A stretch of 64,000 nt of DNA from Aphrophora alni. Its lineage: Eukaryota > Arthropoda > Insecta > Hemiptera > Aphrophoridae. The stretch spans positions 91,214,424 to 91,278,423 of the forward strand of contig OY740774.1 in assembly GCA_963513935.1 (NCBI GenBank), given 5' to 3'. Position 1 is the stretch's first letter; every line of letters begins with the position of its first letter. This document shows, in pieces, positions 24,400-36,183 of this stretch. Made by a program: the position numbers and the translations under genes. Below the pieces are notes generated by a model. It worked only from the letters and a program-made list of their open reading frames with translations, did no database searches and had not been told where the DNA came from.

Positions 24400-24845
24400 C
24401 CTTGATTCTAAATCTCGTTGTGAGGTTCTTCCAGACAACGGTTTGATCATTTCCTTGAAGAAATCCATATTTCGTCCCACCAGTGCGATATTATCATAGT
24501 ATACACGAACTTATTGAATATAGTCAATTCAGATTTTAGCTATTTCATTACTATTTAAAACAAATTTAAAAAATAATGTGGAAAAGATACCCTCACTCTT
24601 ACACCGAAGGTTCAGCTTGTCGGCCTTTAAAAAGTCCTTTTCCTTAGATTCCTCAATTAACTTTTGTTTAACTCAATAATTCATCTAGAATATTGGCCAT
24701 TATTTACCTAAATGCTATGAAAAGCCTACTTTAGGTCAATAAACAACATTAGCAAGTCAATATTTTATTCATTACTCTATCTAAGTATCATTCATGTGGA
24801 TATTTGATTAGTTGTACCAATTCCAAGCCGAAAGCCACGCTAGTA
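24400..24845 (-). pseudogene. Relic reverse transcriptase of a non-LTR retrotransposon
   Basis: Conceptual reading of the minus strand gives, in order, GFRLGIGTTNQIST (about 24840), then LFIDLK-stop-AFHSI matching RT motif A (about 24748-24711). YDNIALVGRNMDFFKEMIK, matching the YADDIALVG block of motif C, follows at about 24500-24445. Frames change between blocks and several stops intervene, and the second catalytic Asp-Asp is altered to Asp-Asn. This is an old, dead copy, probably of the Jockey or RTE side of the non-LTR elements. It differs from the R1-like element at 26895-28440. Confidence 0.65.
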
Positions 24846-25284
24846 GTGGTACAAAATATTCATAATTACAAAAAAGGAAGTCATAATCAGTATTTGTCTG
24901 TGAAGTAATGTCTGTGATAGTGTCTGTAGTAAGCCCTTGGAAATATCATTAGCCTTGCAAACACAAAAAGTAAGACTACACCTCCGAGACAGCCATCTTT
25001 AGCAAAGTCCAGGCTTAATAATATCAAATAAAAAGAATTTGGTCTCTCACAATTGTGTGTGGTTATTGAAAAATAAAACTATAAACTAAAATTCATAAAA
25101 TCAGCAATAATGGCGAAATAAAATTTATTAATTATGAAAGCTAAATAAGTCATTCGACCATGTTAAGAAATCTTAAAATTTGAAAGTAATAGATCAGAGG
25201 AAGAAATAAGTTAGAGATGGGGAGGTTAGACAGCTAAATTAAAAATTCAATTAAAATATAAAGTAATTGTGCTTAAGTGTAAGA

Positions 25285-25727
25285 TACTCTACTAGTTCAC
25301 AACAAATATGTCACAATTGACAATGTTAATTTTTTTCCATTTTATAAGTGTTGAATGGTTAAGGTTCACGGGCGAGATTCTGGTTGAATTTGCTGAATTT
25401 ATAACAGTACCGATTTCGTAACACCTTTATGAGGAAACTATACAGGAAATTAAATTTGACTATAAGGAGTAATTATCTATAAGGAGTCTTAAAACTAGTA
25501 ATTAAAAATAAAGTGAATAAAATGTACATAAGAATATTGTAAATAATTAATTATGCATGATATATTTATTTTTCTTTTAACCTCTTAAGAAAATAAGTAG
25601 ATAAAAGATATTCCAAGTCACAGTGGATCGGCCTAATAGTAATAATTCCACAGGGATGCAATCCTTCGGGGTCCTGAAAGGAATAAACCACATTGCATTA
25701 AATACAGTTTTAATATCAACAATTAAT
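25285..25727. repeat. Isolated fragment of the Polinton TIR
   Basis: Collinear with 11890-12300 of the right TIR in the same orientation, including GGGCGAGATTCTGGTTGAATTT, ATTATGCATGATATATTTATTTTTC and TCCTTCGGGGTCCTGAAAGG. It lacks both ends of the TIR. It is a stray piece from another Polinton copy or from a rearrangement. Confidence 0.8.
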
Positions 25728-25739
25728 GTAGTAATAAAT

Positions 25740-25965
25740 TACCTCATTTTTTCCGTCATGTGACTTTATTTGTCTTGTTTCCTCAAGACACGTTTCGGAG
25801 TCGGGACTCCATCTTCAGTTATATCTCTGTAGTAGAGGTCGTCAAAACATTAAAACACTTACGAAGACACAAATATATAATATTACACACACACAAAATG
25901 CACATACACATGTATACATATTTACTGACATATTGTTTATAGTCCGTACTGTTGTACGGTCCGCG
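25740..25965. mobile_element. Repeat end with CACGTTTCGG...CCATCTTCAG signature
   Basis: ACACGTTTCGGAGTCGGGAC followed by TCCATCTTCAG resembles the inner part of the 29.7 kb insertion's left end (ACGCGTTTCAAAGCACCTGCTCCATCTTCAG at 33023-33053). Such strings are often seen at the ends of arthropod transposable elements. No coding part is attached here, so the element class is unassigned. Confidence 0.4.
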
Positions 25966-26469
25966 GACTACCATATTATGTACGCGGATATTATGTACTA
26001 CATATTATGTACCATATTATGTAGTAATTTATTACTATATTAATTTTTAATCATTATTGACTTGGACACCAACAATGAACATTATAATAATTATTATACT
26101 ATATAAAGATGTCTTTTCTGTTACGAGGGTTAACGGGTACATAGATAAGTCGCCGCAAAACTTGTTTTATACCGACCTAATAATCGTAGATGTGTTCATG
26201 TATTATTATTATTAATATTATTATTATACTAAATAAAGATGTCTTTTCTGTTACGAATGTTAACGGGTACATAGATAAGTCACCACAAAACTTGTTTTAT
26301 ACCGACTTATTAATCGTAGATGTGTTCATGTATTATTATTATTATTATTATACTAAATAAAGATGTCTTTTCGGTTACGAGGTTTAACGGGTACATAGAT
26401 ACGTTGTCACAAAACTTGTTTAATACCGACCTAATAATCGTAGATGTGTTCATGTATTATTATTATTAT

Positions 26470-26622
26470 TATTTTATTTTTTAATTTTTTATAGAGGTTT
26501 GGAAAAATGCATTACGCACTCGTCCCAAGGGGACTTATGTGTCGGACTCTCCGTATGGCCTACCAACTAAAACCTTCCTCTTTTCTAGGCATTATTCCAC
26601 TCCGGTACCGCACTCCCAATTA
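26470..26622 (-). mobile_element. 5'-truncated copy (3' end only) of the R1-like retrotransposon
   Basis: ATAGAGGTTTGGAAAAATGCATTACGCACTCG through CACTCCGGTACCGC is a near copy of 26900-27040, the 3' end of the larger element. It sits between two (TTA)n tracts, with its 3' end on the left as in the larger copy. Severe 5' truncation is typical of target-primed reverse transcription. Confidence 0.8.
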
Positions 26623-26750
26623 TTATTATTATTATTATTATTATTATACTATATAAAGATGTTTTTTTCGGTTACGAGGTTTAACGGGTACATAGATACG
26701 TTGTCACAAAACTTATTTAATACCGACCTAATAATCGTAGATGTGTTCAT

Positions 26751-26782
<32 letters not shown>

Positions 26783-26894
26783 CTATATAAAGATGTCTTT
26801 TCGGTTACGAGGTTTAACGGGTACATAGATACGTTGTCACAAAACTTGTTTAATACCGACCTAATAATCGTAGATGTGTTCATGTATTATTATT

Positions 26895-28440
26895 TTATTT
26901 TTTAATTTTTATAGAGGTTTGGAAAAATGCATTACGCACTCGTCCCAAGGGGACTTATTAGTCGGACTCTCTGAATTTCCTACCGACTAAAACCTTCCTC
27001 TTTCCCAGGCATTATTCCACTCCGGTACCGCTCTCGCATTTCTTGAGAGTGGTGCCTGCTTTTGTCCTGTTTAGTTCTCCTCTTCTGCTATTGCTATGAA
27101 TCTAGTAAACCTTCCTCCTTCTTACATCGCAATATAGCCTCGATATACTTTGATATTGCTTCCCATTTCTCTCTGGATGTTAACATCATCTGCATAATGG
27201 ACTCGGTTGTTAAGTCTCCTACCTTGTTGTTGATATCTCTCCTCTGTTGAGAAAAACGCTCACAATCAAAAAGCGTATATTTCACGTCATCTCTGGCATC
27301 TCTGCACCTTATGCAGCTAGCTGACGTAACCTTCCCCATCTTTTCCAGGTACGAGCGAAAGTATCCGTGACCTGTCAGAAATTGTGTGGTGAAAAAATTC
27401 ACCTCCCTATGTCTTCGATTTATCCACTCTTTGACATCTTTTATAAGGGTCGCTGTCCACCGTCCTCGTGATTCCCTGTCCCAGCGGAGCTGCCACATGG
27501 TCAAAGTGTTCTCCCTCGTTCTTGTGCGAGCCTCTTGCTTGCCCATCATTTTATTGAGCTCATAAATGGTCTTCCGCTCCTGCGCTAACAGATCTATTGG
27601 GATGAGACCAGCCACCACCAGGATTGCCGGCTTGGAGACTGTACGGTAAGCACTGGTGATTCTCAGCGCTCCAATTGTCTGTATCGAGGTCAATCTACAT
27701 CGGTATTTCTTAGTTCTGATGGCATCAGCCCATATTTCAGCCCCGTAGAGCATTATGGACTGTGCTGTCATCCATAGGAGTCGCCGTTTACTCTCCCTTG
27801 GGATCCCAATATTGGCCATTAGCCTTCCCAACAAGGAGGTCACCGCCGTTGCTTTTTCGCAGGTCGTCCGCAAATGTTGCCCAAAGCTCAATTTGTTATC
27901 AAGTATAACTCCTAGATATTTTGGAGATCTCTTGGCTCTAATATTCTCTCTTTCAACTACCTTAGGGACGAGAGTTGGAATCCGCCTTCTGGTCAGCAGG
28001 ACAATTTCCGTTTTTGCAATGGCCAGTTGTAGGCCACGCTCCTCCATCCGAGTTTTAATACGGCGCATTACCTGATTCAATCGTAGCTGTGCTAACTCGA
28101 CGTTCCTGGCTATTATCACCACCGCCACGTCATCAGCATACCCCACTACGTTCACTTCGTCTGGCATCTCTAGTCGAAGCAGATTGTCATACGAGATGTT
28201 CCACAATTCGGGACCCAGTATCGATCATTGTGCCGCCCCAGCAGTTACTTCCTTAACCCACCATCTTCTTCCGTTTCACACCGTAGCCATCGATTCCTAA
28301 TATAATCTCTCATAACCGATACTAGGTATTTAGGCACCGCAAATTCGCGTGTCAATGCTTCCAATATATCGGTCCATCGGACAGAGTTAAACGCGTTTTT
28401 TACATCCAGCGTCACAAGTAGAACTACTGGCCTTGCTAGA
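26895..28440 (-). mobile_element. R1-like non-LTR retrotransposon, 5'-truncated
   Basis: Minus-strand element whose 3' end at about 26895 and 5' break at about 28440 both abut minisatellite or (TTA)n sequence. It contains the back half of a reverse transcriptase reading frame (27094-28206, plus an upstream part to ~28430 in a shifted frame) and a 3' untranslated part of about 200 bp. ORF1, the endonuclease and the front of the RT are absent. The target and the RT type fit R1-clade elements, some of which insert into microsatellites. Confidence 0.8.
27094..28206 (-). pseudogene. C-terminal reverse transcriptase of the R1-like element
   Basis: A 370-codon open frame holding the RT from just before motif C (VVGYADDVAVVI at about residues 20-31) through the palm end (KYLGVILDNKLSF), the thumb and the C-terminal domain. 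R1-like blocks include FLTGHGYF and a Cys cluster C-I-R-C...LFDC near residues 300-320. In related elements this cluster is C-x2-C...H-x4-C; here a Tyr stands where His is expected. Upstream, TLDVKNAFNSV (motif A) lies at about 28395 in the same strand and is separated by a frameshift and stop near 28250. The gene is therefore broken and 5'-truncated, although this stretch is long and clean. Confidence 0.85.
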
Positions 28441-28456
28441 TTTGTTCATGTATTAA

Positions 28457-28504
<48 letters not shown>

Positions 28505-28505
<1 letters not shown>

Positions 28506-28672
28506 TTTTTTTTTTTTTTTTTTTTGGAAGGAAAAATGGAAAAATCTTTATGACTTTGTCCGGGGACTGAAGGTGGTGGGCGGCCTCCCTACCCCGGTAA
28601 AACCAAACCTTCCATCCTCTTCTTCCTTCTCTGCGGGATCATCTTGCGACATTACTTCGCAGATGATGTAAT
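28505..28672 (-). mobile_element. 3' end of a second retroelement family inserted in (TTA)n
   Basis: A run of about 22 T (poly-A tail on the minus strand) is followed by about 145 bp of higher-GC sequence (TGTCCGGGGACTGAAGGTGG...) unlike the array or the R1-like 3' end. The piece ends directly in another (TTA)n tract. It reads as a strongly 5'-truncated retrotransposition product. Confidence 0.7.
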
Positions 28673-28713
28673 GTTATTATTACTATTATTATAATTATTA
28701 TTCTTATTATTAA

Positions 28714-28795
<82 letters not shown>

Positions 28796-29428
28796 CTAAA
28801 TAAAGATGTCTTTTCTGTTACGAGGGTTAGCTGGTACATAGATACGTTGTCACAAAACTTGTTCTATACTAACTTATTAATCGTAGATTTGTTCATGTAT
28901 TATTATTAATAATATTATTATTATTATTATTATTATACTAAATAAAGATGTCTTTTATGTTACGAGAGTTAACGGGAACATAGATAAGTCACCACAAAAC
29001 TTGTTTAATACCGACCAAATAATCGTAGGTGTGTTCATGTATTATTATTATTATTATAATTATTATACTAAATAAAGATGTCTTTTCGGTTACTAGGGTT
29101 AACGGGTACATAGATAAGTCGCCGCAAAACTTGTTTTATACCGACTAAATAATCGTAGATTTGTTCATGTATTATTATTATTAATAATATTATTATACTA
29201 AATAAAGATGACTTTTCTGTTACGAGGGTTAACGGGTACATAGATACGTTGTCACAAAACTTGTTTTATACCGACTTAATAATCGTAGATTTGTTCATGT
29301 ATTATTATTATTATTATTATTATTATACTAAATAAAGACGTCTTTTCTGTTACGAGGGTTAACGGGTACATAGATAAGTCACCACAAAACTTGTTTAATA
29401 CCGACTCCTTAATCGTAGATGTGTTCAT

Positions 29429-29460
<32 letters not shown>

Positions 29461-29945
29461 ATTATTATACTAAATAAAGATGTCTTTTCGGTTACGAGGG
29501 TTAACGGGTACATAGATAAGTCGCCGCAAAACTTGTTTTATACCGACTAAATAATCGTAGATTTGTTCATGTATTATTATTATTAATATTATTATTATAC
29601 TAAATAAAGATGTCTTTTCTGTTACGAGGGTTAACTGGTACATAGATACGTTGTCACAAAACTTGTTTTATACCGACTAAATAATCGTAGATTTGTTCAT
29701 GTATTATTATTATACTAAATAAAGATGTCTTTTCTGTTACGAGGGTTAACGAGTACATAGATAAGTAACCACAAAACTTGTTTTTTACCGACCTAATAAT
29801 CGTAGATGTGTTCATGTATTATTATTATTAATATTATTATTATACTAAATAAAGATGTCTTTTCTGTTACGAATGTTAACGGGTACATAGATAAGTCACC
29901 ACAAAACTTGTTTTATACCGACCTAATAATCGTAGATGTGTTCAT

Positions 29946-29984
<39 letters not shown>

Positions 29985-30254
29985 TAAATAAAGATGTCTT
30001 TTCTGTTACAAGGGTTAACGGGTACATAGCTAAGTCTACACAAAACTTGTTTTATATAGACTTAATATTCGTAGATTTGTTCATGTATTATTATAATGTT
30101 TAATACATTTATATATAAGGTTTTTTTTAATGTATGACAAGTTTGTATGGTTTATAGTTACAATTTTGGTTACTACCGACATTGTTATTGTGTAATATAT
30201 TTATATAATTTTTATACGTTTTCCTACCGGAGCGTTGCTGCTCATTTTTGGAAG

Positions 30255-32932
30255 GATATTATAATTTAAGACAAGTTTATGATTTATAGTTACACTTTTA
30301 GTTACAAGAGCATGGTAGTGTCACTATTACAATAGTTTTCCGTTGATTAGAAGAGAGTAATAGTGGGAGTGTCTTAATTACAGTTTATATATTTTATCCG
30401 TTGGTTAGCAGAGCTAACAAGTGGTGTTCTCATCCAGGCTCGGACGACCGACTTGTGAACCAACTGTCCCATATCTTGTTTTAAAAAGTCTAAAATCCAT
30501 ACGTCCCCCAATTATCCTGACCAACAATAGTAATGCACAACGCCCAAAATTACCTATCCCAATACCAGATTAAAAGGTGGTTAAAACTGTAGTACATCTA
30601 CAAGATTATCTCAGGATTACCTCATCAAATTTTGATTAAAACATAAATATAGTACATCCAGCCAAGGATCTCGGGATTATTTTATTACGGATAAAACCTT
30701 TGTGTAAATTTTGATTAAAACATAAATATAGTACTTCAAACAATATAATAAATATAAATGAACTATTAAGTATTTATCATAGTTTTAATGTTAGCACAAT
30801 CAATTCAATTACACAGAAACACTAATATACCGTAAAAAACAAATAAGTATAAATATAATACGAAGTAAGCTATGATATGACAGAGAATGACGTAAAGTTC
30901 GTTGGTGTATCCAAGTACTATTATCATACTAAATAAAGCTTATTCAGTAAGTGTTACATAGTCGTTACATAAATAAGTCGTCTCCAGATAATGAGATAAA
31001 GATCGTTGGTATGTTCAAGTACTAATATTATAATAAATGAAGTTTAATTTGATGTTATTCAGTTAGTGTTACATAGTCGTTACCTAATTAAGTCGTCTCC
31101 AGAGAATGAGATAAAGATCGTTGGGGTGTTCAAATACTATTATTATACTAAATAAAGTTGTATTTTCTGTTATTCAGGTAGTGTTACATAATCGTTACAT
31201 AAATAAGTTGTCTCGAAATTTGACAGAGATTGACGTGAAGCTTTATTGCTTTATTTAATCCTTGAATATTTAGTTTTTACGAGAAATATATGATGTTACA
31301 TTAAAAAAATAAATAAATCAAATATAAACTTATAAATCAAAATATTTTATATTTTGCATTTAGAACACGTATGGATTTAAACTTATTAACGTCCTACATA
31401 ATATACTTTGACAAATAACAAACACATAGTTACCATATGTATAATATCTTCTTTGGTTCTTACGATTTCTAATAATAAATCTCTTCCTCAAAAATTTCAT
31501 CTCTACACATATTTTTTGTCCACCTTTTCCGCCATGTAATTGGATACATATGTTTGAACAACAATCAGAATTGCTACTGCACTGAAAGAAAACAAAAAAA
31601 AAAAAAAAAACATAACTCATTAGATAAACATATTTCTTAATGACATTGTCTAAGATTAAGTTCCTTTACCCCAACTACAAACAGTGCTAGTCTGCAATAA
31701 TAACGAGTGCATAATTATTTATTTTTATTATAAAAGTTTCTGGTATTTGTGTATACAATAACTACATTTAGAGAGTTTCGTATATCTATCGTTGTCAAGT
31801 GAAAAATATTATAAATTTTAATATGATTGATTTTTGCACTTAAAATCAAGTGATCATTTAGTAAACCCAGGAAAAATTTCTTATAAGACGAAAATATTAT
31901 TGATACCTCATACAGAATCCATCAGCCAAACCAGTATGAAAATCAAGATAGTGTTGGCTTCTATTGGTAAAAAATAGGTTAAAATTTTACAAACTGAATC
32001 CTCCGCTTTAAACAAAACTGCAATATTTGAAATTAGTTCAAAGCAATGTTGAATACAATTCTTTCAAGGCGAACATCTATAACATTTAACTAAATACTCC
32101 TTTGGCAATAAAACCCCCATTTGTTAGTTGACCATTGAATAATCTCAATCAAACTTGGTATCTCAAATATAATGTGTTAGTGGGAGGTACTGTCAACTCT
32201 TTTTTTCCTGATTATATTTGTGAATAATTTTAGTTATTTTTACCACCAGTATTTCATTTTCCACTTGTGGAGTGGGGTAAATTTTTATCTCAGTCGGTGT
32301 TTCATCTTTAGTTGATGTATACATTTTTCTGTTTCATAACATACAGTTATGTGTAAACGACTTTACAAAACAGAATTTGAAAAAAATAAACGTAAATTAT
32401 TTGTTGGTGACAAAATAACTTAATTTAGACATATTTAATGTTATTAGATTCAAATGATTGTAATTGTTAATTGTTCTTACAAGTCTTCAGATTAATAAAA
32501 TATCATTTGATGACTCTCTATATCAATATATCATACATGGGAACGCTTTGATATTTAGTTAAGTTATGAAAGGATCATTCCACTTTATATATAAAATAAA
32601 TTACAATCAGGAAATAATAAAAGAACAATAATAGTAATAATATTAGGCTATCTAAATAAAATAAACTTATTTTTTTTGCTTATTCAAAATTACTAACTCT
32701 TACTGATTGGTTGGTTAAAAAACCCTAGGTGATAAGTTGTGAAGAATACGAAGAAAACAATTAATTTTAAAAATATAAATAAATAATAAGATTTACATAA
32801 TTAAAACAAACATTTTTTAGTTTAAACCACAACTTTATTTAAAATTTACCAAATATAAAATAAACTACCTTGACAATGCTGTAACTACCGAAACCATGGT
32901 CGGTAAAGTTGTCGTTTATACTAAAAAATGTT
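30255..32932. repeat. Segmental duplicate B, left half (exon 2 side of ICK gene 2)
   Basis: Collinear with 13360-16035. It ends exactly at ACTAAAAAATGTT (to 32932), where the 29.7 kb insertion starts. The alignment resumes at 62615 with TAAAAAATGTTGGTTTAAATTATT. Confidence 0.85.
31360..31581 (-). CDS. Secreted cystine-knot peptide gene 2, exon 2
   Basis: Exon 2 of the paralogous minus-strand gene, after an acceptor TTTTCTTTCAG. It opens in phase 0 with a Cys codon and continues with x5-CC-x3-C-x12-C, giving an ICK framework with the exon 1 cysteines. Gene 2 has one additional Cys in loop 1 and one in the tail. After the knot comes LRKR, a possible proprotein-convertase site, then a basic tail sharing GNYVFVIC with gene 1. 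The stop is TAA at 31360-31362, twelve codons beyond the gene 1 stop. Exon 2 codes for 73 residues and the predicted precursor is 105. The frame is intact even though its intron carries 29.7 kb of foreign DNA. Confidence 0.72.
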   Translation of the reverse strand, partial: CSSNSDCCSNICIQLHGGKGGQKICVEMKFLRKRFIIRNRKNQRRYYTYGNYVFVICQSILCRTLISLNPYVF

Positions 32933-32960
32933 CATGTTGCTAGTATCCAAGTCACTATTG

Positions 32961-33030
32961 TTTTAACTAACATTTGAATTACCTTATATGGTTTCCGCCA
33001 GGTGACTTCTTGTTTAAACACTAACGCGTT
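32961..33030 (+). repeat. Left inverted repeat of the 29.7 kb insertion
   Basis: TTTTAACTAACATTTGAATTACC through ACACTAACGCGTT matches the reverse complement of 62550-62619 with a few changes. Just inside lies TTTCAAAGCACCTGCTCCATCTTCAG, which is not present at the other end. Confidence 0.85.
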
Positions 33031-33102
33031 TCAAAGCACCTGCTCCATCTTCAGAGTTCTATTCACTCAGTTGAGATCGTTAACAACATTAAAATAAAAT
33101 AT

Positions 33103-33105
<3 letters not shown>

Positions 33106-33160
<55 letters not shown>
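33106..33160. repeat. (CA)n microsatellite
   Basis: Uninterrupted CA dinucleotides, followed by GACACTGCAACGG. Read on the minus strand, GTTGCAG precedes the tract, the same context as the (TG)n at 39079. Confidence 0.95.
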
Positions 33161-33165
<5 letters not shown>

Positions 33166-33439
33166 TGCAACGGTTTAATTAAACCTTTCGCAAGGAACAA
33201 TTTGGGAAAACAACGAAAATCCAAAATTTCAATCAAATCGAATAAAAACTGTAGAAGTAGGAAAAATATTCAAAACATACGTAAAGTTAAATGGCATAGC
33301 AAGGCTGGACCAAGCCAAGGTCACGGGCTTGGACAGGAAAAGTTCAACTTTCCGGTGTTAACAGGAATAAACTCATATAATCCAATGTTATAATTTCAAA
33401 ATTCGAAAACCAAAATTAAAATAATACCATCGTGTAGAG

Positions 33440-34790
33440 CTAGGTAAACCAAGTAATAAATAATAAGACAATAAACTCGTCAGATTAATAATAAAAAAGT
33501 TATAGCCAAAATAAAACGTCATAAAACACAAAACACTCTTAAAATAAGTAAAATCAAAAATCTAATAATAACAGTACATAACCCTAAGATAAACTAATAA
33601 TAAATAAGTCTCGTACCAGCTCCAGGAAGGATCACCCACTTTTACTTGAGTCTGAAGAGGAAATCGTCTTAAAAATAATTTGTCAGTGTTCAGTACTTCT
33701 CTGGGTTAGTAACGATACCAACAGACAGGATCGGCCTTGAAGAAGACAGCGCTACATCCTGCAACAGCTTATTAGAAGAGATCTTCACTACGGACTCCGG
33801 CAAATATCCTACAAGAAATTGTCGTCATAAGCAGATTCAGCGGGGACAGGACTTCGGGAGATTCTAGAACAGGAGACAACTCTAGGAACAATCTTCAGGA
33901 CCCACAACCATCCTCAGAATCAGGACAAGCGGACTTGTGCAATTCACAAAAACAAGGTACTGCATAAATCAAGCTTTTTAATAAATAAATCATATTTTTT
34001 AATAAATTTGAGGAAAGTCCAACATTCCTAAAATTAACAAAGTTAAATAATAACGTTTTAAAATCAAAGTAGAGTCAGAAATAAAGTCAATTTTAAATTC
34101 AATAAAGTAAAGAGAAATCAAATAAGATAAATTCGAGTCAAATTTTCAATAAATCAAGTAACAGATTGGAACCATATAAATAAAAGGGTTAATAAATAAA
34201 TGTGTTAGATTAAGAATATATGTTGTTAGATTTAGTTAATATTAGAATTATTTAGAATAGAGAATTTTCAAGTTGTTGAAAGAGAAAGTTTTAATATAAA
34301 TTGAAGGAAAACGCGACATAATCTGTTGTAAGAGATTTTTAATAAATCCATTGTTTCTTGAAATAAAAATTAAATTGTGCCAATTTCAATAAATTTGTTA
34401 AATTTCATTGTCTGATATTTTGATTGAAACTATCCTATGCAAATAAACTCTTAAAGTCAAAAAGAAGAAGAAGTAAGTGCTCACCAGTAAAAAGTTAAAT
34501 TTAAAAAAGAGCAAATTTTGGTTTAATGAATTGATTAGCTCCAAAGGGCACAGACTTTGAGAAAGAGTCTGAAGTTTCAAGAAAGGTAAGATAGATTAAG
34601 AAGTGAATTTATAATATATATAAAAATTTTCATGTGTTAGCATAAGTTTGATAAAATTAAATTAATCTTGTGTGTTAACATAAAATTAAGAGCCTTATCA
34701 GGGACTTTAAAAGGTAGGCAATTGGGAGAAACATTTTCTACCTCGTCGAATAGTTTTAGAGTAACTGGTAGGGTCTTGCAGAGCGTCCCC
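33440..34790 (+). mobile_element. LTR-C piece, plus orientation
   Basis: Inverted copy of 46228-48270, which flanks the first gag-pro remnant. Shared blocks include TGCATAAATCAAGCTTTTTAATAAATA, GCGGACTTGTGCAATTCACAAAAACAAGG, AGTAAGTGCTCACC and GGTAGGGTCTTGCAGAGCGTCCC. It lacks a ~700 bp segment present at 47430-48130 in the other copy, and the last ~40 bp of the LTR. It is fused at 34791 to the start of LTR-A. The frames at 34398-34580 and 34637-34828 are not genes. Confidence 0.7.
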
Positions 34791-36183
34791 TGAGACGGAA
34801 TGAAAAAAGTCATTAGTCTCAAGTCCAATTTAAAGCGAGTTAAATTGCCGCGCTAAACCTTGTAGAGTGGGGACGAAGGGGAGCGCTGAAGTCACACCAG
34901 CTCAAGTGCAAAATGTCTTGTCTGAACAGGAAATGTCAAACTGTCTTCGTTCCTATTTTATTAAAAAAACTAAATTATTAAAAATAAATAAATATTCAGT
35001 AGAGTCAACCGATTTCAACAAATAAATTTAGAATCATATAAAACAAAAAAGTTATTTTAGTTATTAGAAGGGCTCAAAAACCTAAAATTTGGAAAAAGGT
35101 TAAATTCAAAATTAAAAAATCGTAGAGTCATAACCCAATGAGGAACTAACAATAATCACAAATAAAAAATATGAAATAATAATAATAAATAGGTGAGAAT
35201 GGACTTAGAAAGTCATTCTTGGGGTGTTTTTTGGAATTTTTTAGTGGAAGGAGGGATATATAAAAAAATAATAATAAGTACAATTGAAGAGACTACAATA
35301 GGGAACAATAATATGCAATTAGATTCAAATTTCAAATTAAAATAAGGGAGATATAATAATTATTAAAAGTAAAACTTTAAAGCCCAAAAACGGTTAAATC
35401 TAGAGTTAAAGGGGTTGTATAAGAATGTAATTATGTATATCTAGTATGTAGAATTGTAAAACTACAAAGAAGAGATAATAATATATAATGGGGGGGGGGT
35501 TTATGAACAATAAACATGACGACAAAAACTTCTGGACTTCATGGACGTATAACTCGAGAGCCAAGCGAGCTACGCAAAATGTACAAACAGATCTTTTCGT
35601 CAGAGCAATAGAGGAACAGAACTTAGTCAAAAGAATTTCGAAAAAGGACTTATCTCAGAAGTTCAAAAGAAGAAAATCCGACTTTCAAAAAAAGTGCGAT
35701 AACTCGCGAACGAAGCGTACTAGGACGACGAATCAAGTTCCACAAGACCCACAAGATGGAATGGAAGTAGAATCCGAAAGGAACTTGATGATCGGACAAG
35801 CCGTTCGAAAGTTACAGCGAGTTGAACGAAAAAATGTTCATATTCGAAATTTTCAGGAAATAACATGTTGATTGACGCACGCATCTCTCTGTCAGAGTAC
35901 AGTCGTTGGACTTTGCATTGCCAACTTAGAACACAAGTAACACTGAAAAATAAAACCAGTGAATTATGTATTAAAAGGTATTTTAATGGAAAACAAAGAA
36001 AGAATACTATTCAGTAGATAAAAACTATGATTAGTTAAATATATAGTATAAAAATTTCAGACCAAAAGGGCCTGAAAATACTTAAAAGGAAGAAAAAACT
36101 TTACTCTTCAAAAGGGAGAAAAAGTGGTTCCCTTTTGTGGGAAGTTTCCCACAGAAAGGGAGACCGAAATTTATCCGTCGTAA

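Larger units (their letters stand above)
26085..30105. repeat. Minisatellite array, ~130 bp unit with internal (TTA)n
   Basis: About fifteen units share ACTAAATAAAGATGTCTTTT, then TTACGAGGGTTAACGGGTACA, then CACAAAACTTGTTTTATACC and TCGTAGATGTGTTCATGTA. They are joined by variable (TTA)n microsatellites, the longest near 28455-28505 and 28690-28795. The array is interrupted by retrotransposon insertions at about 26470-26622, 26895-28440 and 28505-28672. Unit cores are well conserved while (TTA)n length varies. Open frames across the (TTA)n runs are not genes. Confidence 0.9.

Noticed and set aside
27755..28075. Plus-strand frame opposite the reverse transcriptase
   Set aside because: It is a shadow of the minus-strand RT frame, which has clear motifs.
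26085..30105. Possible CRISPR-like array (regular repeats)
   Set aside because: Units are ~130 bp and the intervals between conserved cores are (TTA)n, not unique spacers. The host is clearly eukaryotic.
35488..35871. 127-codon frame in LTR-A as a gene
   Set aside because: The equivalent regions in the other LTR-A copies contain stops and frame changes, and its position is inside an LTR.
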